DNA from: Lepisosteus oculatus
Lineage: Eukaryota; Chordata; Actinopteri; Semionotiformes; Lepisosteidae
Direction: 5' to 3'
DNA: 64,000 nucleotides
Assembly (NCBI RefSeq): GCF_040954835.1
Contig: NC_090698.1
Coordinates: forward strand, 39,857,501 to 39,921,500
This document shows, piece after piece, positions 1 to 12,000 of the stretch. A model generated the notes under the pieces. That model did not search any database, had not been told where the DNA came from, and saw nothing but the letters and a program-made list of their open reading frames with translations. Position numbers and translations under genes: made by a program. Every line of letters begins with the position of its first letter. Positions within the stretch are counted from its first letter, which is position 1.

Positions 1-329
1 ATATTACTTTTTATTCAATGGTGCAATCCAACAATTGGAAAACAGATGGAATGCTATTTTTTGTTGTCTTTTTTGCTCATGGGTATCTGGATATCTTTTC
101 CAAAGCATGAAAGGCTTTTCCAAAATTAAATTCCAGCAATCAATATCAGTAGAAAAAAACACAATAGGTGAATGGATCTTGGAATATAAAATATCATCAT
201 ATGAAAGGATTAAATGTTTTTCAAGATTGTGTAGGATAATTAGTTTCAGTTTGGGAGTTTTATTTCAGGATATAAAATTCCATAAAATTCAAAATTTCTT
301 TCAGTGGCAAGACTGAGGATATGGTACCT

Positions 330-1074
330 CCCATCATCTATGTAAAGCCAGTGCAGTAACCCTCTCTGTGGATGGCAGTGTACAATCTACATTGAAGAAT
401 TTGGGGTTGATAATTTGATCCAGGCTTGAGTTTTGACCCACAAATATACAAAATATTGTAAAAGCATTCTTCCATCTCAAAAATATGGCCAGACTACATC
501 CTATGTGGTCTCTGATTATAATTGAAAAGCTGATCAACACATCCATCTTTTCTTGAATTGATGACTGTAATGCCCTACTCATTGGCATATCTAAATCCAC
601 ACTAAACAAACTTCAGTATGTCCAGAATTTGACAGCCAGAATCCTGACCAGGTTGCATGCAAGTCATCACTGGCACCTCAGTACCTATCTGCCTTATCTT
701 CCTGCTCCGCATCTCACAACATTTGTTCGTTTGATTCTGGTCTCCCGTTTGTCCTCCAAGCTCGCTTACACTTTATGGAAGACAAGGCTCCAGTTCTCTG
801 GAATTCCATCCCCAAGAATATCAAGAGTCACCTACTGTGAGCGCATTCAAATCCAGACTCAAAACCGTCGTCTTCAGAAAGACTTTAATTTAATTGTGGT
901 CTGTGTCTGAACTTTGCATCTTCTGCTACATTCCTAATCTTCTTTGCATCTTCTACTACATGTCTAAAATACAATCTAATCTTGTATTTCTTTGTGCTAA
1001 ATTGACCATTCATTTTCTTACTTTTCCTTTAAAGTGCTTTGAGACTATTTTTTAATGCACTTTATAAAATCGTG

Positions 1075-1075
<1 letters not shown>
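330..1075 (+). mobile_element. L2-like LINE, decayed 3' end of ORF2 and tail
   Basis: Reading through stops and frameshifts on the plus strand gives the end of an L2-type reverse transcriptase ORF: a LGVIFDP-like motif (about 400-430), IDDCNALLIGIS (about 560-590), and KLQYVQNLTARILTRL (about 608-655). Then come LWNSIP-like and SRLKTVVFRK-like pieces near 800-880. The tail AAAGTGCTTTGAGAC near 1,032 followed by a trinucleotide run is typical of fish L2 3' ends. No intact frame remains. Confidence 0.75.
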
Positions 1076-1159
<84 letters not shown>

Positions 1160-1161
1160 AT
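1076..1161. repeat. Self-complementary (AAT)n/(ATT)n microsatellite
   Basis: About sixteen AAT units are followed without a spacer by about eleven ATT units, so one half is the reverse complement of the other. It forms the tail of the L2-like LINE. Translated in one frame it makes a spurious poly-Asn/poly-Tyr peptide. Confidence 0.95.
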
Positions 1162-1178
1162 ACAATGACCAGTGCTTA

Positions 1179-3290
1179 TACTTGCTGTGTGATCACAGGG
1201 CTCAACACCATAGTCACAAATGATTGGAAGACCACAACATAACAGGATAGAAGGGAAGTCAAAAGTATTGTCTGTCTTTGAGGAAAGCTAGCGCTATTAT
1301 ACAGTACAAATGCATGTACTGTACAGTAGGTAACAGTAAATTCTGATGGTGTTAACAGTAAATTTACAGTTTTCCAGTTAGTATGGAAACAGCAACTCTT
1401 ATTAGTGCTTACAGAGAAGGATACCATATAGAATTGTTGTGATACTGTATAGAATGTAGACTTAAGCAATAATGAGTAAACCATAAACCCATTGTACTGT
1501 ATATAAGAGAAGATTGACATTTTCTTTTTTTCAACTAAAAATATTGCAGCTTGACAAGCACATCTCTTCAAGCCTAATGTCAAATCCATAACTGACCTTT
1601 TCAGTTTTAATAAGCAAAGAACTGTTGTTTTGGTAGTTGCTTGTAACCACTAGTGTGCAATGTTTACATTTGTGATTTTTCAGTCTCATCAGACTGAGAT
1701 GTGTTTGATGTGGATTTTTCTGAAAAGCCCTCATACTTGTTAGAGCGTGTTCCACATACCTACACTGACAGCAAGGTCAAGAAGACATTCAGTCCAGTGA
1801 TTCTCACTCTCAGACCTGCAGGTTTTATAGATAACACGAACCCTTCAATAAGTACAAACGTAGAAAAAAAAGTCAGTTATTGATTAAATAGAGTCATTAG
1901 GGGCTCAGAAGAAAGGAAGAATAGAAAACCCTATGCCTTTCTAGAACCAGGAGTGAGGATCACTGATTTAGTCAAAAAAGAAGCAGCTCTTCCAACTGGA
2001 CACTTGGTCCACAATTGAAATAGTTCCCAAACTGGAGAAGTTCTCCTGAAAGACTTGGTTTCATTCCCAGGTTGGCTATAAAATTGTCTTTATTAAAAAA
2101 TAAGCCAGGGCAACATCCATAACTCCTGCCTCTGTCATATAGTGGCCAACCCTAGGCTTTTTGTTGTTGTGGAAGACAACGCTATCATACTACTCTACTT
2201 CTTTCATCTTGAATTCTGGCACTTATTCGGTTCTCATGTCATTTCATGTCCTGGAGAAAATGTTGTGAATGATTAATGTTTAAAAACGTTTGCCTGAAGA
2301 GGAAGATCTACAATGCTATTCTTTTGATCCTCTCATGTGTGGTTATTTGGCTCTCACATAGGGGAGCACCTATCTGTCAGATGTAATAATGTAATAAGCA
2401 GGCACTAAAATATAAACTGGATCTAAAATAAATGCAAATGTAATTCTCTGGTGGTTGAAATCATTGTCAGAAAATATGTAAATATTTTATATAAATAACT
2501 CAGAAATTCAAGTTCATGTTGAGGAGGACTGTCCTTTACACTACAATTACAGTAACTACGTAGCAGGATACAGTATGTCATGCATAAAGAAAGACAACTG
2601 GTTTGATCCTTACACATTTAAACAGCACCTAACTCATTTGCAGGGTATCACAAAACCAAGGAATGTATCAGGGAATCAACAGTAAACAAACACATGAAAT
2701 AAATCTGTTTGATAAAAAAAAACACTTAGTCCAACCACATATAAAACAGCAAGTCTACAAAATCGTGACTGTAGCTATTTAGATTCACTACCTCTATTCC
2801 ACTATATTGAATAGTTGCAGATCATTTACTCTTCCGAGAGCTTTGCAATTTAACATTCTGAAATCATCTGTAGCAAAAGAACTATTCCAATTTTAAGACC
2901 TTTAGAATATAACATAATGATGCATTACCCAGTGATTTCATATCATCCATCAGCCAGATTCCTGTCACACCAATAACCAATGAACCAATAGGATCCATAA
3001 ACCAAAGGACATTTTAAAAGCACTCGCAATATTGCTTCCGAGTCTGTAAAACCTACTGAAATGTATTCATTCTTAACTCACAGTTTTAAATGATTGTATT
3101 ACTTTTTTAATAAATTATATTAAAATCTAAAAAATAGTCCTTGTTGTTGAATGTCAATGTTAAAGTTAAATTCAAGCTGTAAGCTGTTATTTGCAAGAGA
3201 AACCAACTTTGATTAGTTTAAAACTAGTTGTATTTGTGGGACTGGTACAGTATTGTAAATCTGAATAAATATTTAGAAAAATAATTTATA
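1179..3290. other. Intergenic, nothing recognised except a possible MITE edge
   Basis: AT-rich sequence with only short chance ORFs. Around 1,940-1,970 a phrase like 'aaccaggagtgaggatcactgattt' in shortened form resembles the end of a hAT-type MITE, but no partner end was found. Confidence 0.5.
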
Positions 3291-3292
3291 AA

Positions 3293-3815
3293 CAGTGCCT
3301 ATAGCAAGAAAGTCTGCACCCCCCTTGGACTTTTTCAAATTTTATTGTGTTACAGCATGGAACCATGATGTATTTAACTGAGAATTTTTGCCACTCATCA
3401 ACACAACACAAAGTACTCCAGACATTTTACTAAATTAAATAAAATTAAAAAACAGCAAATAATTGAATGCAAGAAGAACTACAGGAAAGGAGGCTACAAA
3501 AAGGCCTAAGGCAACTCTAAAGGAGTTACAGTCCTCCATGACAGAGGAGGGAGAAACTGTGTATGAGACAATAGCACACACACTTCATAAATCTGGCTTG
3601 TATGGAAGGGCGGCAAGAAGAAAGCCTTTGTTGAAAAAAACTCATATCACATCTAGGCTGGAGTTTGCCCAAAGGCATGTGAGAGACTCAACAATTTGGA
3701 GGAAGACTCTATGGTCTGATGAGACCAAAATTGAACTTTATGTTTGGTGTCATAGCTGATAGAGATCCAAAGAGACTTACAGCTGCCAAAGGTGGTCTTA
3801 CCAAGTATTACTTAC
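3293..3815 (+). mobile_element. Tc1-like transposon relic, internally deleted
   Basis: The left end reads CAGTGCCTATAGCAAG, a Tc1-type terminus. A frame at 3,463-3,759 encodes ATKRPKATLKELQSSMTEEG, HKSGLYGRAARRKPLLKK and LWSDETKIEL. It then jumps to a piece matching the transposase C-terminus (TAAKGGLTKYY-like, about 3,772-3,812). The DNA between the first catalytic Asp and the C-terminus is missing, and no right inverted repeat is evident. Confidence 0.85.
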
Positions 3816-4318
3816 TATGGTGAAAAAGCACCCAACAGCAATTATAAATCATTTGTACCTAAACAAAATACAAATATTAAAATCAGAATTTCATCAAGTA
3901 TTTTCAGGATTCTTACTTCCAAGATTACTGGCAATAAATGCATGAGAAGACTCAGCAGATGAGTATAGCATAAGAATTGCTACTAGGTGTCAGGTTGTAA
4001 GAAAGTAAAGTCTAATTGCAGGTATACTCAGTTAAGCTACAAAACTAACATGGAGAGGACATGCGTAGGAGACAGGAAGCAAACTGACAGTTTTAAAGAT
4101 TAAACTAAGTGGATCCTCAGTTACAGTTTGGTATAAACTGAAAGTATTTAGAATATAGCAGAGATATTGTCAAGAAACTATTTCCAAGGCCTGCAAACAA
4201 GAGAGCATGTTTTGAGTTTAAGAGAGAACGTGCAGATTGGAACATCTGCCTGGGGTAAAAACTTCTAATGGGATATTTAAATTAGAAATATTTGACAGTA
4301 ACATAAAACATAATTGGT

Positions 4319-4664
4319 ATGGTGGCACAGTTGTTAGCATTGCCGTCTTGCTGTGCTGGGGCCCTGGGTTCAATTCTCAACCTGGGGTGCTGTCTGTGTG
4401 GAGTTTGTATGTTCTCCCCATGATTGTGTTGTTTTTCTCCAGGTGCTTCAGTTTCCTTCCACAGTCCAGAGACATACTTGTAGGTTAATTGGCGTCTGGG
4501 AAATCCGGCTCTTGTGTGAGTCCGTTTGTATCTGTGCGTGCCCTGTGATGGACTAGCGTCCTGTTCAGGGGTACCCCTCCTTGTGCCTACTGCTTGCCAG
4601 GTTAGGCTTCGACTCCCCCCCTCAACCCTGAATATGATGAAGCAGTCAGAAAACGGATGAATGG
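4319..4664 (+). repeat. tRNA-headed dispersed repeat, family A
   Basis: The left end GGTGGCACAGTTGTTAGCA and GGGTTCAATTC look like pol III A and B boxes. The body follows a fish repeat containing 'gtgtggagtttg', 'ccacagtcca' and 'tgatggactagcgtcctg', ending near AAACGGATGAATGG. The two overlapping ORFs here are repeat-derived and not genes. Confidence 0.8.
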
Positions 4665-4923
4665 AAAAGACTTTGTTTTGTGTTACAAAGGAAATTAGAT
4701 CCAATAAATTTTATGTTCACTAGGGAAATATAGCTGAAGGATCCATTAACATTTGAAGTGGATATTTTCCCCATGGTGTTGAAAAAGTACTATAAAGTGG
4801 GAGTTATGCCTACAAGAAAAGATTTAACAACACCATGTTATACCCTAGTCATGATCTCTTTCCAGAAGGTAGGTTTTAAAACAAAGGACTAGCTGTCAGA
4901 AAATCAAAACTAAGATCAATTTT

Positions 4924-5208
4924 AAGATAAGATCAATTCATTGGCCATATACAATTTCTTGTACAGGTAATTGGAATTTGTCTTTTTGCATACCCTAACT
5001 TCCTCTCCATTAGACACACAGAAAGGGAGAGAGAAGCTTGGCATCAGAGTGCAGGGTCAGCCATTTATACAGCGCCCCTGGAGCAGTTGGGGTTAAGGGA
5101 CTTGCTCAGGGGCCCAACGGAGTAGGATTCCTCTGCCAGCCACAAGATATGAACCGACAACCTTCCAGCCACAGGCACAGATCCTTAGCCACAGAGCCAC
5201 CACACCAA
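4924..5208 (-). repeat. tRNA-headed SINE, family B
   Basis: On the minus strand it begins with GTGGCTCTGTGGCTAAGG (A box-like), then GGTTCATATC (B box-like), then GGGCCCCTGAGCAAG, and ends with a CCAATGAATTGATCTTATC tail. The family recurs at 11,348 and 24,192. Confidence 0.8.
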
Positions 5209-5211
5209 CTC

Positions 5212-7365
5212 TAATGCAAGCCTGCTGAAAAATTAATTAGTCTTTCTTTTTTTATTATGTTTTTCAATATAATGAAGACACTATAACTGTAAACATTTTC
5301 AACATTTCAGCCCTATTTTTTAGCCACTGAGTGCAACTGAGTGTTCTCTTAATACTAACTCTTTACAAATTTCTTTCTACAAAAATTATCCTACAATGTT
5401 CTAAAAACATTCACATCGAAAGCCACATTATACAAACGTGAATCCATTTGCAAATAAAGTCCAATAAATGTAAATATAAGCTTTAAATTTTAAAGTAACT
5501 GAACAAAGAAAATAAATAGCTGTAATCACTGGTCAGAATTTATTACAAAAAGGATTTTTAAGTTTCAAATGCACAGAAACAGAAAAAAAAACAAATTTCT
5601 CACTTTAATTTCAAGATCAGAAATACGTAATAACAGCATTCAACATCAGCGGTTAAAATAAAAAAATTAAGTTAAATTATATCCTTCACCTTCAATATCA
5701 TGAAGTAACTTTCCTCAATATAGATCACATTTCAATACATTTAATTGCATCCCTGTTTACAGTATAAAACAGTAATTTCAGTGTGTCACTGTCTGACAGG
5801 GAACAGCAGGGCACAAGATAGATAAAATTAAAAGAGCTATAAGAAAATGTAGAGTAACAGCTTATTTTGTCATAATACCAGTGCCAAACATAAATACATT
5901 TAATCCTCATTTTGTTGCAGTGCTCTAAGAATTAAGGCTACATCATTAAATTACAAATATGTAACAGACATAAAATCAGCTAAAAAGACACCACAACTTT
6001 AAAGAAATATTGATTGTGCATCGCAATTAAGTGCATCAACCTTGGTAATTAGGTAGCTGCATCCTCCAGTAGTAAGACAGCTGAAATTTTCCGTACAGTG
6101 TTTTGACAGTAAGATGGCAATTAAGCTTTGGTTCCCTGCTAATGTCGTGTTTCCTACTACATATGAAAAAAGTAACATTACACCATAAATGTATTTTTTA
6201 CAACATTTACCCCAGAGGATTTGAAGTCTTATTGCAGATTTCAGCGTAAACATTTGGAGGAGTATGAAAATAAACCTGAAACAATGAACAACAAAAATAA
6301 AAACAATTCTTAAGAGGGCATTTTCCACCCAAGGGAATGACCAGACATTATTTGGAACAATTCAGTGCAAAATGTTTAGTTTGCTGGAGACAAATGGTAC
6401 AAATATCAATTTATTTAAACCTCCTTTTGCAATATATGTTTGAGTTTGAACACCAGTTAAAATCTCCTGAACAAAGTTACCTCCTTTAACTTTAAATTTT
6501 AGCAGTTCACAATAACAACCAGTAGATGGCACAACAGGAACTACAGGATGTAAAAAAGGTAGCCACTATATTCTAGCTCCATTCACTGGAAAAGGAGCAG
6601 AAGAGAGTCTATTCTATTTCTTCTTTTTCAACTCCCATAAATATACATTAATATTTAATATACGCAACAGCCACGTTATTTTCATATTTATTCAAGAAAG
6701 ATGTGAAAATCAAGACACTTTATATAAATAAAAAGTACTCTCAATACATTAAGCTTCTTTATCAGCTTCTTTAGGATCAAAAACCTTATTAGACAATATT
6801 TAAATGCACTGTAAATACTTGTTTGATCCATGCTATACAGTAAGAAATCTCACAGATTGGACTAGTTTGTCAAGAGATTTATTTTACTTAAAACAACTTT
6901 AGGAAAGGGTGAAAGTTTTATGCATCAATTTAATCTGCTTGCAGCTGCCTGCAACCGCTCTACATAGTATTACATTCAGTATTACAAATAAGCATTATTA
7001 TAAATAAGTATGGAATAGTTTGTGGATATGGTGTAATTTCTTCTTAGACCACTTCTTTCAAAGCAACAATGATCGCCTCTTCCCTGCAAGTTAACATTTA
7101 AAGAAAAAAAAAATGTTTTTTTTTTATCACGGTTATATATTTATCTGCTTTGCAATGTATGTCACTTAGGCTCAGCTTTTGCTTTGCACACTTACATGAC
7201 GAGAACATATCTGCTTCTAATGAAAGAATGTAGGTAAAAACCAGGTAAAACCAGAGCTCATATAAAGTTAAAAAAGGTAGTAATGAAGCATGTTGGTCAA
7301 TTATCTTCTTTCCTGATTGTCAGCACCAGAAAACAATTGAATATCTCCAAGAGTTATAAAAAACA
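5212..7365. other. Intergenic, mostly unrecognised
   Basis: AT-rich DNA with no recognised repeat. Two short minus-strand segments resemble terminal coding exons (6,750-6,789 and 7,044-7,083) but have no identified homologue; see findings. Confidence 0.45.
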
Positions 7366-7375
7366 TTTCAAATTG

Positions 7376-7734
7376 GAGGGCAGCACAGTGGCACAGAGGT
7401 TAGCATTGCAGCCTTGCAGCACTAGGGCCCAGGGTTCGATTCTGGACCTGGAGTGCTGTCTGCAAGGAATCTGCATGTTCTCTCCCCATTCGCATGGGTT
7501 TTAGCTTGGTGCTGCGGTTTCCTCACAGAGTCTAAAGACATACTGGTATATTCATTGGCTTCTAGGAAAGTTAGCCCAGGTGTGAGTGTCTGCATGTCTG
7601 TGTCTGTGTCTGTGAGGTGGACGGGCTTTCCACCCAGGGTGTATCCTGCCTTGCTCTCGCTGCTTGCCAGGATGTTGCTCAGGCTCCCTCAAGATCCTGA
7701 TTTTGACAAAGCAGTTAGAAAATGGATGATGGAC
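7376..7734 (+). repeat. Family A dispersed repeat with target-site duplication
   Basis: Same family as 4,319-4,664, from GGCAGCACAGTGGCACAG to AAAATGGATGATGG. It is flanked by a perfect 9-bp direct repeat TTCAAATTG (7,367-7,375 and 7,735-7,743). This shows that the family inserts as a unit, as retroposed SINEs do. Confidence 0.85.
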
Positions 7735-8278
7735 TTCAAATTGCCTTTGAACTAAGTATGCTGAAAAAAGTGTTGCAGTTAAGAGATTGTGGAGTATTTT
7801 GTAATGGTTTAATGCAAGAGTCTCTATCCTGGTCATAACATCATAACATCCTGGTCAAACAGGTGGTAGCTTACCCCAAATCACCTGTTTTTTAAGATGA
7901 GGTACACTTGTAGGTTATTGATATATTATCAAGAAATTTGTTAAGGGAACTTTAGACCCCTAGGGAACAAGGGTCTTAAGGGTCTTGTTTTGTTTTAATT
8001 GGTGCTGAAATTACTGTAAAAACCATCTCTACTGTAAAAACCACTCAACTTTGTGAGATTACAGTTAAATTGTTCCAGGTCTTCAGACATTTCTGATTTA
8101 ATGGCTACCAATAAAACTAGCTGGGATAGGGGCTCTGCAGGAGCAGTGTTTGAGAGCCCTGGTTATACAAGATTCTACTGATCTTAGAGAACTGCCATTT
8201 TTACTAAAATAATATCTGAATTTTCTACTGACACATTTTTGGTAAATCTTTTAGTTGACAATCAAGACAAAGATTTAC

Positions 8279-8508
8279 TTTATTTCTGAAAAAGTATAGC
8301 AAAGAAGGCCTAGAAATTAAGATTTTTTTGTTTTATGAATTTAAAATATTAATGCTTGCATCTGTGGTTTCAAACCTCATTTCTGTACAGCAGGGTACAA
8401 ACTGCATATCCAGTACAAAGAATTCCTATAGATAACACCTTTTAGAGATAAAAACCTATTGAGGCGATTGTCACAATGGTTGAATAACACAGGATTCACA
8501 TGTTCGTC
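8279..8508 (-). other. MTMR12: MTMR12 3' UTR, with candidate poly(A) signal
   Basis: Non-coding sequence downstream of the MTMR12 stop. The first clear minus-strand AATAAA is at 8,279-8,284, about 225 bases past the stop. This end is provisional, since other signals could lie further on. Confidence 0.4.
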
Positions 8509-9081
8509 CTAAACAACTCCTAAAAACTCGGTGTCTTCATCCTCCTTATCAACCAAGGTCCCCCCAATCATCATGCTCTGGAGAAGGCTTGTGGGAATGA
8601 CAGGCTTGAAGGACCTGTTGTGTGAAGAAAAAAATGGAAAAGAGGAGGACATACGGGCAGAAAACTTAGGGCACACCTCTCTCTTCTGGTTGCTGAATTG
8701 CAAGTTAGAAGTACACCAGTCTAACTCATCCCGCAGGACCTGGATCTCAGTTACTAGATCCCAGATTTTGGTCATGATGGACACTGAGCCTCCTCCAAAT
8801 ATCTGCAAGTCAGGAATCCAGCGCAGGTATCTCTGCATCCAGACTCTGATGGCAGGACCATCCAGACATGGGAGCAGGAGGCCATGGTAGTCAAGAGGCT
8901 TCCTCTGCCATGATTGGTAGAAGTCTCTGGCTGTCAGTGCAGATGCCTCAGGGGAATGTATCCATTTGGTGATCCTCTTTCCTAGCAGTATCTTTTTCAG
9001 GCTGTCAGTTTCTTCTTTAAAGAAACCTCTTCTTGGAGAGGACTTGAAAGGCGTAGCTGGCAAAGACAGTTGTCTCTGGTG
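8509..9081 (-). CDS. MTMR12: MTMR12 last exon (C-terminal tail, stop)
   Basis: 573 nt including the stop codon; acceptor CCTATAAAG after a pyrimidine tract. It encodes HQRQLSLP, KSSPRRGFFKEETD, LLGKRI, DYHGLLLPCLDGP, VWMQRYLRWIP, a Gly-rich turn, and an acidic end (DKEDEDTEFLGVV). Matches run the whole length of the human tail, including the final acidic stretch; the segment between the YLRWIP motif and the SSSFPF motif is the least conserved. Confidence 0.96.
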   Translation of the reverse strand, partial: HQRQLSLPATPFKSSPRRGFFKEETDSLKKILLGKRITKWIHSPEASALTARDFYQSWQRKPLDYHGLLLPCLDGPAIRVWMQRYLRWIPDLQIFGGGSVSIMTKIWDLVTEIQVLRDELDWCTSNLQFSNQKREVCPKFSARMSSSFPFFSSHNRSFKPVIPTSLLQSMMIGGTLVDKEDEDTEFLGVV

Positions 9082-12000
9082 CTTTATAGGCAAAAGCAAA
9101 AGGAGAAAGAATTAAAGAGCTCATACATTTGTTATCCAACCACTATGAATACATGTTTTGAGATTACATTTTTATTTCTCACCAGGGAGTAACAGAGTGC
9201 AAACAATTCACAGGAATATTTTCTCATAATTTCTCAGACAGGGCAAAGGATTTTTAATAATCAGAAGCAAGGAATTAAAGTCCACCAGTGGTGTCTGGAG
9301 TTCCAGTACATACTTTCAAATCTTGTCTAAAGAGATTCTGTTATAAAAACTATTCAAACCAAATAGTGCTACTATTAATAAAATGTCACAAGCAAAACAA
9401 AGACCAAAAGCCCAATTCAAATGGTCACAGCAGATGCAGAGTTACTAGATCTAGAGATGTAGCGATGTAGTTTCCCTATTTCAGCAGGCTCCCTAAACTG
9501 GATTTAAAAATCCCAGGCTGAAAAGTCCTGTCATTTAAAAATACAACTTAACTACTTACTACTAACAATATTGAAGTATACTGTATGCAGAGCAGCAGGA
9601 TATTAGGAGCCTTTTACGTGCTGCTGGGCAATAGCTAGCTCCCCTGAGTAGATCAGATTCTCTAACTCATGTTTTAACAAGGAACACTAGAGTCTCTGAT
9701 TTGGAGAACAGAGGAGGTATTAGCAGTGATCAGGATGGTATCTGAACAGTGCAGAGTGTTCCTGAAGAATCACACTGCAGACATGAACACCCCAATGGGC
9801 CTGACTTCTGTTTCACTGCTGGAGAGACTGTAAAAGGATTGCAGCATCAGTCTAAAGTAAAGTTATCCTCCCTGAATTTACAAGTAGAGGTTATATCCTC
9901 AGTTTTGCTGAGTGGCTTCTGATTCGGGGGGGAAGTATAATGGGAAACGTATGCTCTGTCTGCCACACTTGGAAAATGTTTGAAAATCCCTCAAAATAAA
10001 CATTTAGCTTCCAAAGTGTTACGGTATACTAAACATTATTTGAAAAATAAAGGAAAAAACAGAGTAATCTAAAGGAACTGAGCCAAATAACACTCATTAA
10101 AATGTTTAGCACTACTGCTTATTTTCACTGCAATTTTAAGTTTCTAACCACAGATGTACTAAAGTGTAGCAGTCAGAAATATATACAGTACAAGATACTG
10201 TATTTAGTAATGACAAATATATTAGTGAAAGTAATTAAAGATTTGAGATACACATACTTAATGTAGAAGGGCAGATTATTCTTATTTATTTAGATCAAAT
10301 TTGATTAAGCTGGACCTTTATACAAACACTAAGCAATAAATTAGTGATTTAAACAAAATCAGAACTTCACTGTAATGCTCCTATGGCGCACTACTACATT
10401 AAGTCAACCTGACTGGATTCCTGAAAAACACACATTATTGTTGTAACATTTACCTTCGGGCGATGCGTTTTCCTAGATGCTTTCTCTTGCTTTGGCTTCT
10501 CCACATAAAGAGGGTTAGTGAAGAAATCCTGGGCTTTGCAATCAAACTGCAGTGACCAATCCCATACTGTGGGAAATGTCAAGGGGTTCCTTTGTGCTTC
10601 TGGAGACTCAAACTGCCAAAACAAGCAGAGACTGTAAACTGGCAAGCAGGGTTTGCCAGGCAGCTCACTCCAAACATCTGCACAACATAGACAAATTAGC
10701 CTTAAAATAAGCAAGTATTCATTCACAGGCTGCACAGCAGCATCCAATGGAAAGTTTAAAAAAATGTCCAAAACTTTAGTAGAGAAGTCCAGATAAATGA
10801 TTGCGCTTACATGAAAAAAAAAAACAATTTCCAAATACAATCATATAGTCAGTAAACTGTCGTTGACAGTTTTCATTTTTTTCTGTTGATTTACAGAAAA
10901 GGCCTGTATAATGTATCTTGAGTGTATGGCACTTAAAAAGCTATTCATTTTAATGGAATACTTGAGGAAAAAAAATCACTAAGTGTGACAGCAGTTAAAG
11001 ATTGTAACTTTTCAGCGTTAAACATTTAGTAGAGCAGTCATTAATATGTAGTTGTTTTACCAAAAGGTTATTGCTTCCAGTTATTTCTCAAGGCAGCTTT
11101 TCCATTTTATGTTTGATCATTTGATGGGAGATGTGTTTTCTTCTGTAACTGCACAATAGTGAAACTGTAGACATTATACAGAGCAACTTAAATCTAAGAT
11201 TTTATGAAGCACTAGATTTCCAGGAACACTTTTCCCTCATTACTCAAGGGAGCATTTTAACCACTACAACCAGGATCCATACCCGCTACTTTGACAGAGA
11301 GAGTGGACTGCAAGTACATTAAGGGAAAACTAGAATGATACCTATCATGGGGGCAGTGCGGTGACTCTGTGCCTGTGGCTGGAAAGTTGTCGGTTCATAT
11401 CTCGCAACCAGCAGAGGAATCCTACTCTGTTGGGCCCCTGAGCAAGGCCCTTAACACCGACTGCTCCAGCCGTATAAATGGCTGAACCTGAGCTCTGACC
11501 CCAAGCTTCTCTCCCTGTCTCATGTAATTCCTCATACAAGAAATTGTATATGGCCAATAAAGTGATCTTATCTTATGTTTACAGCTGATTGGCCAAACAA
11601 TTTCTGGAGAGTAGTTAGCAGTATGGGGAGTGTTTTGCCGAGTGTGCGATGACTCATTGTGAGTGTTAAAACTGTGGGTTGCAATATGCAAAATGCAAGT
11701 CTGAAGTCACATACAGGAATCTAAATCAGTGACAGTCAGAATCTTGAGAAAAAAATAGCAGTTGTGGAGACATTTTTAAGAAAGATCAATGTAGATATGT
11801 ATTAACTGGTGAAAGAAAATGTGGTTGACGGGAACTTTCACTATATTGTCATTGCAGTGTCATTAGAATGACACCTGTCAAACTTAATTCAAGCTTGTCA
11901 AAGTTAATTGGCTAAACAGCTTTTGTAGAACAGTTAACATCACATAGTGTTTCATCTAGCACATGGTGACTTGGTCTGGACATGTGCAATATTTCGGCAG

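Noticed and set aside
1039-1242. ORF with poly-Asn and poly-Tyr runs
   Set aside because: It is a translation of the AAT/ATT microsatellite and not a gene.
4282-4704. 140-codon minus-strand ORF
   Set aside because: It lies wholly in a family A dispersed repeat and is antisense to it; it has no domain.
8531-8890. 119-codon plus-strand ORF
   Set aside because: Antisense shadow of the last MTMR12 exon, which has clear homology on the other strand.
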